Shown in pieces: positions 43,227-52,500 of a stretch of DNA of 64,000 nucleotides (position 1 is the first letter of the stretch; each line of letters opens with the position of its first letter). Position numbers and translations under genes: made by a program. Below the pieces are notes generated by a model. It was not told where the DNA came from. It made no database searches and saw nothing but the letters and a program-made list of their open reading frames with translations. Origin of the DNA: Chloroflexota bacterium (lineage in GTDB: Bacteria > Chloroflexota > Anaerolineae > Aggregatilineales > Phototrophicaceae); contig JAPOSR010000051.1 of NCBI GenBank assembly GCA_026709625.1, forward strand, positions 105,147 to 169,146, given 5' to 3'.

Positions 43227-43763
43227 TCAAAACTCGATGCCAGCTCGCGCTTTGATGCCAGCGTCATACGCGTGCTTGACCTTGACCATCTCGGTGACGG
43301 TATCGGCATAGTCGATCAAGGCGGCTGGCGCATTCCGACCGGTGATGAGCAGATGCTGCCGCTGCGGTTTGTTGGCTCGCAGCCAGGCGATCACTTCATC
43401 TGCATCCAGCCAGCCGAAATCCAGCAGGTAAGTGAATTCGTCCAAAACGACGAGTTCATGCTCATCGGCGGTGATGATTGCCTGCGCCTTTTGCCAGCCA
43501 TGCAGCGCGCGCGCCTGTGTCTCGTCCAGGTCTTTGCTCGTCCAGGTAAAGCCATCGCCCGTCTTGATCGGCTGCAGGCCCAGTTGACGCAGGGCTCGAA
43601 CTTCGCCCCATTGCCCGGTCTCGTGTTTGAGGAATTGTATGAGCGCAACCGGCTTTTTTCTGCCCAGCATGCGCAAGACAACCCCGAAAGCAGATGTTGA
43701 TTTTCCTCGCCCATGGCCGGTATTGACCAGCACCAAGCCGCGTCTGGGCATTCGCTCTTTCAT
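43227..43763 (-). CDS. cobO: Cob(I)yrinic acid a,c-diamide adenosyltransferase
   Basis: A 178-residue BtuR/CobO-type enzyme that transfers the adenosyl group of ATP to reduced corrinoid. It has a P-loop NTGHGRGKSTSAFG, VLDEFTYLLDFGWLD and the C-terminal TEMVKVKHAYDAGIKARAGIEF typical of this family. The frame runs upstream, but start ATG 43763 overlaps the ATPase stop by four bases and gives the family-like N-terminus. It is the last gene of the riboswitch-headed corrinoid operon, so imported corrinoid would be adenosylated at once. Confidence 0.92.
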   Translation of the reverse strand: MKERMPRRGLVLVNTGHGRGKSTSAFGVVLRMLGRKKPVALIQFLKHETGQWGEVRALRQLGLQPIKTGDGFTWTSKDLDETQARALHGWQKAQAIITADEHELVVLDEFTYLLDFGWLDADEVIAWLRANKPQRQHLLITGRNAPAALIDYADTVTEMVKVKHAYDAGIKARAGIEF

Positions 43764-44581
43764 AAGCTGCCACCTTCCTGGCTTTCCAACGACTGCGAGA
43801 GCTCTGCGCCACCTGGGACGAGGCTGCCGCCATCGCCAGCAAAGCCGAATCCATCGATGCCAAAGGCTTCGTTTAGGCTGCCATCGCGCAGTATGGCGGC
43901 CGGCGCGCCAATTTTCATCCCGCTTTCGCTCATCAGCCACAATTCATCACAATAACGCAGCGCCAGATCCAGTTCGTGCGTACAGACCAGAATGGCGCGG
44001 TCGGCCGCCCGGGTCAGCCGCCGCAGCAGGCGCAATGTTTCCAGTCGGCGCGGATAATCCAAGAAGGCGGTCGGCTCGTCCAGCAAAATCAGCGGACAAT
44101 CTTGCGTCAATGCGCGCGCGATCATCAACTTTTGCCGCTGCCCATCGCTAAGCTCGGAAACGCGCCGCTCTGCTAGATCTGCCGCGCCCACCGCCTGCAA
44201 TGCCCAGACGACCTGCGCATGGTCGGATTTGCTCAGCCGGCCCAGCCAGTCGCTGTGCGGGTATCGGCCCAATGCCACGAGCGCATAGCCAGTGAGCAGG
44301 CTGTCTTGGGGCGCAGCTGTCAACACGATGCACAGCCGCCGCGCCACATCGAGTGGCAGCATGTGCGCTGTGTCTTCGCCATCGAGCAGCACCTGTCCCG
44401 CCAGCGGCGCTTGCATGCGCGCCAGCGTGCGCAGCAGAGTCGATTTGCCGACGCCGTTCGCGCCCAGTATGCCGACCAGGCTGCCCCGCCGCAGCTGCAG
44501 ATCCAGGCCGCGCGCCAGCACGATGCTGCGCCGCCGCCGCCGATAACCGATTGCCAGCGCGCGCGTTTCCAGCGCCTTCAT
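43760..44581 (-). CDS. Corrinoid/siderophore-type ABC transporter ATP-binding protein
   Basis: A 273-residue ATPase of the FecE/BtuD branch. It shows GANGVGKSTLL (Walker A), LSDGQRQKLMIARAL (signature), PLILLDEPTAFLD (Walker B) and the switch His in CTHELDLA. In this operon it would power vitamin B12 or cobinamide uptake. The permease gene ends directly before its start, and the adenosyltransferase gene overlaps its stop. Confidence 0.9.
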   Translation of the reverse strand: MKALETRALAIGYRRRRRSIVLARGLDLQLRRGSLVGILGANGVGKSTLLRTLARMQAPLAGQVLLDGEDTAHMLPLDVARRLCIVLTAAPQDSLLTGYALVALGRYPHSDWLGRLSKSDHAQVVWALQAVGAADLAERRVSELSDGQRQKLMIARALTQDCPLILLDEPTAFLDYPRRLETLRLLRRLTRAADRAILVCTHELDLALRYCDELWLMSESGMKIGAPAAILRDGSLNEAFGIDGFGFAGDGGSLVPGGAELSQSLESQEGGSL

Positions 44582-45667
44582 CTAGGACAGGCCTCGCGCT
44601 CGCCGCAGCACAACCAGCATCACCACCGGCGCGCCCAGCAAAGCTGTCACCACATTCAGCGGCAGCACGATGTTGCTGCCCGGCAATTCGGCGATGATGC
44701 CAGCCGCCAGCGCCACGCAAGCCCCCGCCAGAATCGTGCCCGGCAGCAGCAAACGATGGTCAGAGCTGCCCAGCAAGCCGCGGCACATGTGCGGCACGGC
44801 GATGCCGATAAAAGCGATGGGTCCGCAAAATGCCGTGACCGCGCTGACCAGCAGAGCCGTCGCCAGCACGATGCCCAGCCGCGTCTGACGCATAGGCACG
44901 CCCAGACTGCGCGCATAGTCCTCGTTCAACAGCAGCGCATTGAGCGGTTTGGCCTGCGCCACCGCCAGCAGCAAGCCCGCCCCGACAATCAGCGCCAAAA
45001 TCGGCAGCTGCGCGCTGGTTACGCTGCTGAACGAGCCGAAGGTCCAGTTGATGTAGGCTTGGATGCGCTCGGGCAAGGCGAAGTAGAGCAGCAGGCTGAC
45101 CAGCGCCGAGACCAGGTAGCCGAACATCAGCCCGAGGATGAGCAGGGTAACGCCGTTGGGGATGCGCGCCGCCACCAGCAAGACCAACGTCATCGTCAAA
45201 GCCGCGCCCAGCCCAGCCGCCGCTGTCAGCAGCAGGTCTCCAGCCAGGTTTAGCCCGCCCAGCAGCAAACCGCCAGCCGCGCCAGCGCCCAGCACCACCA
45301 GCGCCACCCCCAGACTCGCGCCCGCCGACACGCCCAGCACAAAGGGCTCAGCCAATGGATTGCGAAAATATGTCTGCATCAGCAAACCACTGACTCCCAG
45401 CGCCATGCCCGCCAGCATCGCCGTCACTGTCTTGGGCAAGCGAAACTTAAGCACGATGTTCGTCCAGGCGGCGCTATCCGCTTCGCCACCCAGCAGCGTC
45501 GCGGCGATCTGCTCCAACGGGATGGATGCCGAGCCCAGCGCCAGGCTGGCCATCACCAACAGGCACAGCAGCAGCGCCAGCGCGACCAGCAGACCTGGTT
45601 TCGCGCCGGCATATTCGCGTCCCTGCCCGGCAACAAGAACGCCAGGCAAACTTGCCAGGCGCAGCAT
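44582..45667 (-). CDS. FecCD-family ABC transporter permease
   Basis: A 361-residue permease with about nine to ten membrane segments. Family motifs seen: RLPKTVTAMLAGMALGVSGLLMQTYFRNPLAEPFVLGVSAGA and the FCGPIAFIGIAVPHMCRGLLG near the C-terminus, with ATPase-contacting PLNVVTALLGAPVVMLVVLRR at the end. As the only permease gene it would form a homodimer. It starts one base after the binding protein gene's stop. Confidence 0.92.
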   Translation of the reverse strand: MLRLASLPGVLVAGQGREYAGAKPGLLVALALLLCLLVMASLALGSASIPLEQIAATLLGGEADSAAWTNIVLKFRLPKTVTAMLAGMALGVSGLLMQTYFRNPLAEPFVLGVSAGASLGVALVVLGAGAAGGLLLGGLNLAGDLLLTAAAGLGAALTMTLVLLVAARIPNGVTLLILGLMFGYLVSALVSLLLYFALPERIQAYINWTFGSFSSVTSAQLPILALIVGAGLLLAVAQAKPLNALLLNEDYARSLGVPMRQTRLGIVLATALLVSAVTAFCGPIAFIGIAVPHMCRGLLGSSDHRLLLPGTILAGACVALAAGIIAELPGSNIVLPLNVVTALLGAPVVMLVVLRRARGLS

Positions 45668-45668
45668 A

Positions 45669-46862
45669 TCACGCCTCGCTCAAACGGCGATAATAGGTGA
45701 ATTCGTGGTCGGGCAGCAGCTGCGGATGAAAGATCGCCAGCAGGTCCGCCAGCACCAGATGCGGGTTGACGACCCCCCATTCGTAGTAATTGTTGCCGCC
45801 GTTGGGGTTCACATCGCGATTGTTGTTCCACAGCGAGCCCGACTCGAAGGCGGCGAAATCGGCGAAGCGGCTGTCCAGCGCCAGCAAGTCGGCGGCTGAA
45901 GCGACGCCAAAGGTATCCACCAGCCAGATATCGGCACCCAAGCCTTGCTCGTAGGCGGCTTCGAAGCTGTAGGGCTGGCTGCCGGCTGGGTCATCGCTGG
46001 GCAGCGCCAGCTCTGCGCCGGCATCGTGAATCAACTTCCCGACATAGGTGTCTGCGCCTGGGCTGAACCAGGCATCTGAATATGACGAGTACGAATTCTT
46101 CAGCACGCGCGGCTGTTCTTCGTCGGCTATGCTCGCAGCCAGGTCGCTCATCGCCGCGTACTGGGCGCGGATTTCGGCATAAACTTCGTTGGCGCGGGCT
46201 TCTTGATTATAAAACAGCGCCGGCAGCTTCAGCCATTCCGCCCGTCCCAATGGCGAATTTTCCCGCCAGCTGGCGTTGAGCGCCGTGAAAATGCCGGCTT
46301 CCAGCAAGACTGGGTGCGCATCTGTATCGGGGTTGTAGCCATAGCTCAACACCAGGTCGGGGTCAAGTTCCAGCGCCAGTTCGATATTGACCTCCGCGCC
46401 GAAGCCGATCTCGGCAATCGCGCCAGATTCGATCTTCTCGATCACTTCGGGCGTGCTGATGTAAAAGCCGCTGTCTACCGCCACCAGGTGGTCGAGGATG
46501 TCCAGCAGGGACAGGGCGGGCAGCTGGGTGGTCGAAAGCGCGATCATCTTGCCAGCTGGGACTTCGATGAATTGCGCGTTTGCGGCGAAGTCTTCGCCAG
46601 ACGGAGCCGGCGCGCCGCACTGCACCAGCACATAGTCAAATGCCGGCGCGCCATCGTAGGCATCGCCGACCTGGACGAGCTTGTAATGACCATGATACGA
46701 AATGGTCAAATTGTCGGCATCGACCACTTCGGTTTTCTGCGGGAAGTAATCGATGGCGGCGTCAAAATCAGTGATGCAGCCATCAGTCAGGTTGCTGTCT
46801 TGCGCGGTCGACGGGGCGATGATGATGAGCAGCAGAATGACTGTCAGCAGTGCGGTTTTCAT
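45669..46862 (-). CDS. Corrinoid ABC transporter substrate-binding protein
   Basis: A 397-residue secreted protein of the BtuF/FepB helical-backbone class. A signal peptide (MKTALLTVILLLIIIAPSTA) precedes a domain with ALSTTQLPALSLLDILDHLVAVD and LDPDLVLSYGYNPDTDAHPVLLEAG typical of metal-chelate binding proteins. There is no lipobox Cys. Specificity for corrinoid is inferred from the cobalamin riboswitch and the adenosyltransferase gene in the operon. Its SD, AAGGAGGG, is five bases from the ATG and is covered by a hairpin (46868-46889). Confidence 0.88.
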   Translation of the reverse strand: MKTALLTVILLLIIIAPSTAQDSNLTDGCITDFDAAIDYFPQKTEVVDADNLTISYHGHYKLVQVGDAYDGAPAFDYVLVQCGAPAPSGEDFAANAQFIEVPAGKMIALSTTQLPALSLLDILDHLVAVDSGFYISTPEVIEKIESGAIAEIGFGAEVNIELALELDPDLVLSYGYNPDTDAHPVLLEAGIFTALNASWRENSPLGRAEWLKLPALFYNQEARANEVYAEIRAQYAAMSDLAASIADEEQPRVLKNSYSSYSDAWFSPGADTYVGKLIHDAGAELALPSDDPAGSQPYSFEAAYEQGLGADIWLVDTFGVASAADLLALDSRFADFAAFESGSLWNNNRDVNPNGGNNYYEWGVVNPHLVLADLLAIFHPQLLPDHEFTYYRRLSEA

Positions 46863-46867
46863 GGTGT

Positions 46868-46889
46868 CCCTCCTTAGGACGAAGGAGGG
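46868..46889 (-). promoter_or_regulatory. SD-sequestering hairpin of the B12 operon
   Basis: On the minus strand CCCTCCTT and AAGGAGGG form a perfect eight-pair stem around a CGTCC-type loop. The second arm is the ribosome binding site of the binding-protein gene. Folding would block translation start, as in the expression platform of many cobalamin riboswitches. Confidence 0.75.
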
Positions 46890-46980
46890 CGCGCGCAGAC
46901 AGCAACAAAGCCCATGGTCTTGGGCGGAGTTTGCTTCGGGTGTCCATGCTCGTCTCCTTCTTTACGCGGAAAGTAGACAG

Positions 46981-47103
46981 AGCTAAGCCTTGGTCTGGCA
47001 TTCGGACTTCTGGCAATAAGCCAGTCACCGTTGCGCGACAGCGTCGGATTCTCACCGACTTCCCCAGTTGCGCGCCCAGATTATGGACGCCCCCAAGGCT
47101 TAG
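46981..47103 (-). promoter_or_regulatory. Cobalamin riboswitch aptamer
   Basis: On the minus strand an 11-base closing stem (CTAAGCCTTGG at the start, CCAAGGCTTAG at the end) encloses the conserved core GGGGAAGTCGGTGAGAATCC, GACGCTGTCGCGCAACGGTG, matching the cobalamin family core. It lies about 120 bases upstream of the binding-protein start, leaving room for an expression platform. Binding of adenosylcobalamin is expected to repress the uptake operon. Confidence 0.92.
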
Positions 47104-47159
47104 ATATGTAATGTGGAGCCACTATGGCGGAAAAAGCGCGCGTTGTCAAGCCGGTCTTT

Positions 47160-47286
47160 TTGTCGGGCGTGACTAGTTGCGTGGATACCCGTTGCTTTGC
47201 CCCCACCCCAACCCCCTCCCCCAAAAATGAGGGAAGCGCAGCACCCCCCCTTCCCTCGTTCTGGGGCAAGGGGCCGGGGGATGGAG
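47160..47286 (+). repeat. Dispersed palindromic intergenic element, copy 5 (truncated)
   Basis: The left arm (GCGTGACTAGTTGCGTGGAT) and both G/C blocks (CCAAAAATGAGGGAAG, CCCTTCCCTCGTTCTGGGGC) are present, but the right arm is cut where the oxidoreductase gene ends at 47295. It lies just beyond the riboswitch. Confidence 0.75.
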
Positions 47287-47294
47287 CAGCCCGG

Positions 47295-48284
47295 CTAACT
47301 CTCAAATGGATAGCGCAAACCCCATTGGGCGCGCAGGCGATCCAGCGTCTGCAGGATGGCCAGAGTCTCGTCCAGCGGCATGATGTCGCTTTCGGTCTCC
47401 CCCGCGCGGATGCACTCGCCCACAGCCGCCGCTTCATAGTTAAAGCCATTGCCCACATTATCAAAGCGAATCGTCTCGGGCTCTTCCCCGCCGACCGCCA
47501 CTGTCAGTTGGCTGGGCCTCCACCAGTTGGGGATGGATATCGTGCCGCCCGTGCCCATGATGCGCGCTTCGTGCGGCGTATTCAAGCGAATGGAGGTTGT
47601 CAGAGTCGCCATCTCATAGTCGCTGTATTTGAATACCGAGACGGACAGCTCGTCCACGCCGGTTGGTCCGATGGTGACCTGGCTGCTGATGTCGGTGGGC
47701 TGCTTGCCATAGACCATCGAAGCCAGCTGCACGCAATACGAGCCGACATCCAGCAGCGCGCCGCCCGCCAGCGCCGGATTGTAGATGCGGCTTGCCGGGA
47801 CGACCTGCCCGCTGCGATAGCCAAAATCGGCTTGCGTCACCATAACATCGCCGATGACCTTGTCCGCGAACAGCTGGCGCAGTTTGACCATGCCTGGGAA
47901 GAAGCGCGTCCAAAAAGCGTCCATCAAGAAACGGTTGTGTCTGCGCGCGCAGTCGATCATGGTCTTGGCTTCGTCCGCGTTGACGGCGAAGGGTTTTTCG
48001 CAGAGCACATGCTTGCCGGCTTCCAGGCAGAGTACGGTGTTGGGCATGTGGTAGTTGTGGGGCGTGCCGATATACACAACATCGACATCGGGGTCAGCCG
48101 CCAGCGCTTCATAGCTGCCATAGGCTTTGGTCGCGCCGCAACGCGCCCCGAATTCATCGGCTTTTTCTTGTGAGCGCGAACCGACCGCATAGATCTCAGC
48201 ATCGGGCAGGAAGCGCAAGCCGGCCGCGAACCGGCTCGAGATCGCACCCAAGCCCAGCAAGCCCCATCTGATTTTGTCGCTCAT
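47295..48284 (-). CDS. Gfo/Idh/MocA family NAD(P)-dependent oxidoreductase
   Basis: A 329-residue enzyme with the Rossmann GLLGLGAISSRFA, VVYIGTPHNYHMPNTVLCLEAGKHVLCEKPFAVN with the catalytic Lys of CEKP, and a C-terminal alpha/beta domain. It likely oxidises a sugar, sugar alcohol or dihydrodiol. Its start overlaps the aldo/keto reductase gene stop by four bases, so the two probably work on related carbonyl compounds. Confidence 0.9.
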   Translation of the reverse strand: MSDKIRWGLLGLGAISSRFAAGLRFLPDAEIYAVGSRSQEKADEFGARCGATKAYGSYEALAADPDVDVVYIGTPHNYHMPNTVLCLEAGKHVLCEKPFAVNADEAKTMIDCARRHNRFLMDAFWTRFFPGMVKLRQLFADKVIGDVMVTQADFGYRSGQVVPASRIYNPALAGGALLDVGSYCVQLASMVYGKQPTDISSQVTIGPTGVDELSVSVFKYSDYEMATLTTSIRLNTPHEARIMGTGGTISIPNWWRPSQLTVAVGGEEPETIRFDNVGNGFNYEAAAVGECIRAGETESDIMPLDETLAILQTLDRLRAQWGLRYPFES

Positions 48285-49258
48285 TGCGGCTTGTCCTCCG
48301 TTTTCAGTTCCAGCCAGGCGATTTCGTCGGGGGATAGCTGGATATCGGTCGCCGCGGCGTTTTCGGGGATTTGCTCGGTTTCCCAGTTGGCGACAATGGC
48401 ATGGTAGCGGGCATTGTTGGACAGCACATAGGCAACGCCGATCTGCGCCGGGCTCGCGCCTTTGTCCGCCGCCAGCTCAAGCGCGCGGTCGAGGCGCTGG
48501 AAGTTGCTTTCATAGGCGTAGGCACCAATCGGGTTGGTGTCCCAGTAATCGCTGAACTCGGTGAGGTTGTCGCGCGTGAACTTGCCGGTCATGAAGCCGC
48601 CAGCCAGGCTCGACCAGGTGAAGAGCGAGATTTCCTCATCATGATACCAGCGCCGGTCGGCTTCGCCCTGCGCGCCACTGACGCTGATGCAGCCAGCCCA
48701 GGGCGGCTCAATCATCTCGGCGATGCTGAATTGTGGACTGCTGACAGCAAAGGGTGTTTTGCCATTGTCAGCTGCATAGGCATTTGCCGCCGCCACTCGC
48801 TCTGCCAGCCAGTTCGAGCCGCCGTAAACGCCGATATAGCCTTTTTCTTTGGATTCATGCAGCACATCGACAATCTCACCGACCGGCGTATCGCGGCTGT
48901 CGCGGTGCAGCAGGTAAAGCTCGACAGTATCAGTCCCCAGCCGTTCCAGCGATTCTTCCAGGTCGCGGCGGATGAACTCCGGGGCGACGCGGTCGGGTTC
49001 GCCGGCATACGGGTGCGCGCCTTTGGTGAGGATGACGACCTGGTCGCGGATGCCACGCGCGCTGATCCAAGCGCCCAGCTCGCGCTCGCAGACGCCGCCA
49101 CCATACCCATGCGCGGTATCGAAAGTATTGAATCCGTTTTCAAAGCAGGCGTCCAGCAAGCGGAAGTTGCTATCGCGGGCATCGGCGCTGAGCATGACTG
49201 TGCCCTGCAGCAGGCGCGCTACCGGCTTGCCGACGCCGGGAATCTTCGCATAGTTCAT
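48281..49258 (-). CDS. Aldo/keto reductase
   Basis: A 325-residue (alpha/beta)8 enzyme. Seen: FNTFDTAHGYGGG with the catalytic Tyr, ILTKGAHP with the Lys, LYLLHRDSRDTP with the His region, and GVYGGSNW. NADPH-dependent reduction of an aldehyde or ketose is expected. Start ATG 49258 is preceded by AAAGGA; an in-frame ATG seven codons earlier is less likely. It is coupled to the Gfo/Idh/MocA gene by a four-base overlap. Confidence 0.9.
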   Translation of the reverse strand: MNYAKIPGVGKPVARLLQGTVMLSADARDSNFRLLDACFENGFNTFDTAHGYGGGVCERELGAWISARGIRDQVVILTKGAHPYAGEPDRVAPEFIRRDLEESLERLGTDTVELYLLHRDSRDTPVGEIVDVLHESKEKGYIGVYGGSNWLAERVAAANAYAADNGKTPFAVSSPQFSIAEMIEPPWAGCISVSGAQGEADRRWYHDEEISLFTWSSLAGGFMTGKFTRDNLTEFSDYWDTNPIGAYAYESNFQRLDRALELAADKGASPAQIGVAYVLSNNARYHAIVANWETEQIPENAAATDIQLSPDEIAWLELKTEDKPQ

Positions 49259-49354
49259 TGAGCAGCATCCTTTCAGCAACGGCGCAGTGGGCTAGTTTTA
49301 CCACAATTGCGCGCGCCTGGTTAGTCGGCTGTTGCCGCAAATTAGGTTGAGCAC

Positions 49355-49510
49355 ATGGATTGGCGATTTTTGTGGAAGCCCCCGTCCCCTTGCCCTCAGA
49401 ACGAGGGAAGGGGTGTTTTCCTGCGCTTCCGCAGCATGCTAGCCCCTCTCTCATCGTTGGGGTGGGGTGGGGGTAAAGCAGCACGTATCCAGCAGATTCG
49501 CCACTCCCGC
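49355..49510 (-). repeat. Dispersed palindromic intergenic element, copy 6
   Basis: Begins GATTGGCGATTTTTGTGG and ends GATTCGCCACTCCCGC, with AGAACGAGGGAAGGGG and CCTCTCTCATCGTTGGGG in reverse orientation. It fills most of the gap between the aldo/keto reductase and ftsK; no gene is seen in 49259-49597. Confidence 0.78.
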
Positions 49511-49597
49511 GCACATGTTTTGACACCGCGGTCTTTTGCCATAGAGACGCTGAGTCGCCGGGAATTCGTGTAGAGGCGAGGCGCCGACTCGCCCACC

Positions 49598-52500
49598 TCA
49601 AGCCAGTGGCAGCACATCGCGCGGCTTGGAGCTGCCTTCTTTGGCTGGCCCGACCACGCCGCGTTCTTCCATCATGTCCATCAGGCGCGCCGCCCGCCCA
49701 TAGCCGATGCGCATCTTCCGCTGCAGCAGCGATATCGACGCCCGGTCCAGCCGCCGCACCATCTCTACAGCTGTCTGATACAGATCGTCTTCTGTCGTGC
49801 TGGCTTGACGGTCGGCATCGGGCTTGGACATCTCCCAGAAAGCCGCTTGTTCGCCCAAATTGTCTGGGGCTGCGGCTGGCGGCAGCGCAGAGGTGGACGC
49901 GCCCGAATGCTGGGGCGGCGCGATGGGCTCCACTGGCTCGATGCCTGCGCTGCGGATGCGCCAAAATTTGCCGATGCGCTGTTTCTCGTCTTCAGAAACG
50001 AAAACGCCTTGCATGCGTCTGGGCGCAGGCGCGTCCCCCGACAAATACAGCATATCGCCCTTGCCCAGCAGCCGTTCCGCGCCGGGCACGCCCAGAATAA
50101 CGCGGCTGTCGACCCCGCTGGCCACCGAAAAAGCGATGCGCGCGGGGCAATTTGCCTTGATTACGCCTGTGACCACATCGACCGATGGCCGCTGGGTCGC
50201 CAGGATCATGTGAATGCCGGTCGCGCGCGCCACCGCCACGATGCGGCGAACAATCAACTCAATCTCTTTCGGCGCCAGCATCATCAGGTCCGCCAGTTCG
50301 TCGATGATGACAACGATGTAGGACATGGGCGGCAAATCGGGGTCGAGGGTCTTGTTGTAGTCGATGATGTTAAGCATGCCAGCCTGGTAAAGCGTCTGAT
50401 AGCGCTTTTCCATCTCGGCAGTGACCCAGCGCAGCACGCCGATCGCGCGTTCCAGCTCCACCACCACGGGCGCCACCAGATGCGGCAAGCCATTGTAGCT
50501 GGTCAGCTCGACGCGCTTGGGGTCGATCATGATGAACTTGGCTGTTTCTGGCGAGTTGCGCAGCAAGATGCTGTTGATGATGGCGTTGACGCAAACCGAC
50601 TTGCCGGCACCTGTCGCCCCGGCGATGAGCAGATGCGGCATCTGCGCCAGGTCGGCGGCGACCGGCGTGCCATCCACTGTCATGCCCAAGGCGACCGCCA
50701 ACGGCGATTCCAGCTTGCGGTAACTTGCCGATTCCAGCACATCGCGCAGGCTGACTCGCGCCGAAAGCGGGTTGGGCACTTCAATGCCGACATAGCCTTT
50801 GCCGGGCACGGGGGCTTCCATGCGAATGGACTTTGCGCCCAGCGCCAGCTGCAAATCCTTGTCCAATTTGGCGATATCGCCCACTTTGACGCGGCTGCGT
50901 TTGCCTGTGCTGGCGGTTTGCTGCAGCGGTTCCACGCCATATTGCGTGATGACCGGCCCGCTGTTGATCTCGATGACATTGCCCGGCGCGCCAAAAGCCG
51001 CCAGCGTATCTTCAATAATCCGGGCTTGCTGCATCAGCGGCTCTTGCTCCAGGTCCTTGGCGCTGACGCTGTCGAGCAGGCTTTGATAATTCGGCAATTC
51101 CCATTCCAGGCGTGTTTGCGCTGGGGCAGCTGGAAGGGGCGGGGGCGGCTCGGCAGGTTTTGCTGTCGCAGGCGGCGCTGGTTTTGGGCGTGGCGTGGCG
51201 GGCTGTGGGCGATTGACTGGCGCAGCGCTCGCTGGCGGCTTGGGCAGATCATCGCTCAGCTTCCGAAATCGCTGCAATGCGCCGCTTGTTGCCCCTGTTC
51301 GCCCCGCTGGTGGTTTCTGACGCGCGGCTGGTGGCGCGGCATACGGACTGGCAACGCGCGATGGGTAAGGGGCGGGCGCTTGCGGCGCTTCGGCGACTAC
51401 TTTTTCGGGGGGTGGAGCGGCTGTTTGGCGGCGACCGAAAAATGCCCGCAAACGAGTCGGTATCGGCATCCAGTCGCTGCGCGGCTCGGGCAGGGCTGGC
51501 GCTGCTCGCGCGGTACGATCCAAGCGGGGGGCATCGGGCTTGCGAATATGCAGCGGCGGCTTGACAGGCGTTTGAGCCAGTGGCTGCTGCGCCTGCATGC
51601 GGGCAGCGCGTCGGACAGCGGCATATTGCCCGAGGCGGGTGCGCGCGCCGCGCCACAGACTGATGCCCGCCAGCGCCAGCTCGGTCGCGCTGGAGCGTGT
51701 AATCAACATCGCGCCGACAGTCAGCAGCATGCTCACAGCGACCAGCCCGCCCAGCTCAGTCAGCGCGTTGACGAGCGCGCTGTACAGCCAGCCGCCAACT
51801 ACGCCGCCGCCGCGCGCCTGTTGATAGGCCTCTCGCACCAGCGCTTCCACGCAGGCGGACGAAGTCGCATCCACGCAAGCGGGAATGGTCGGCATGACGG
51901 CTGCATAGCCCAGGCTGTCCAGGTATTGCAACAGCGCCAGAGCGCCCAAAAATGCCATGACAGCGCCAGCCATGCGCAGCGGATCGATGATCGGCGGCTC
52001 GTCGCCAAAATGGCGAACGATCAACCACAGGCCGATGGCGAACATGGCGAGAGGCAATGCCACCGCGCCCCAGCCCAGCGATTGCCCTACAAACATATGC
52101 AGCGCGCCGATCGCTGCCTGTTCCGCAGAAAGCGCGCTGATGGCGTAAAGGATCGCCCCGAAGACCAGCGCCACCCCGACCAGGTCGAGTTTGCGGTCGA
52201 GGTCGAGCCAGTCGCTGGAGCCGAGCTTTGGCGCGCGGTTTGGTCGCTTAGATTGGGGCTGCTGGCGTGGCGCTGGCCGCTGCGGCTCGCTTGCGGAAGT
52301 GGCGGCCTTGTCAAAGCGCGAGCGCAGACCGCCAAGCGCTGCCAAACCGGCTGTTCGCCTGGATTGCGCGGGCAGTTCCTTGGGCTCTGTTTCGTCTGGG
52401 CTACGGCGCAATCGGGCGCGCAGCTTGCCAAACCGTCCCGTTTCGGCCTGCGAATCGGCGGAAGCTGGCGGCTCTTCACGACGGCTGGGCGGGGCTTTTT

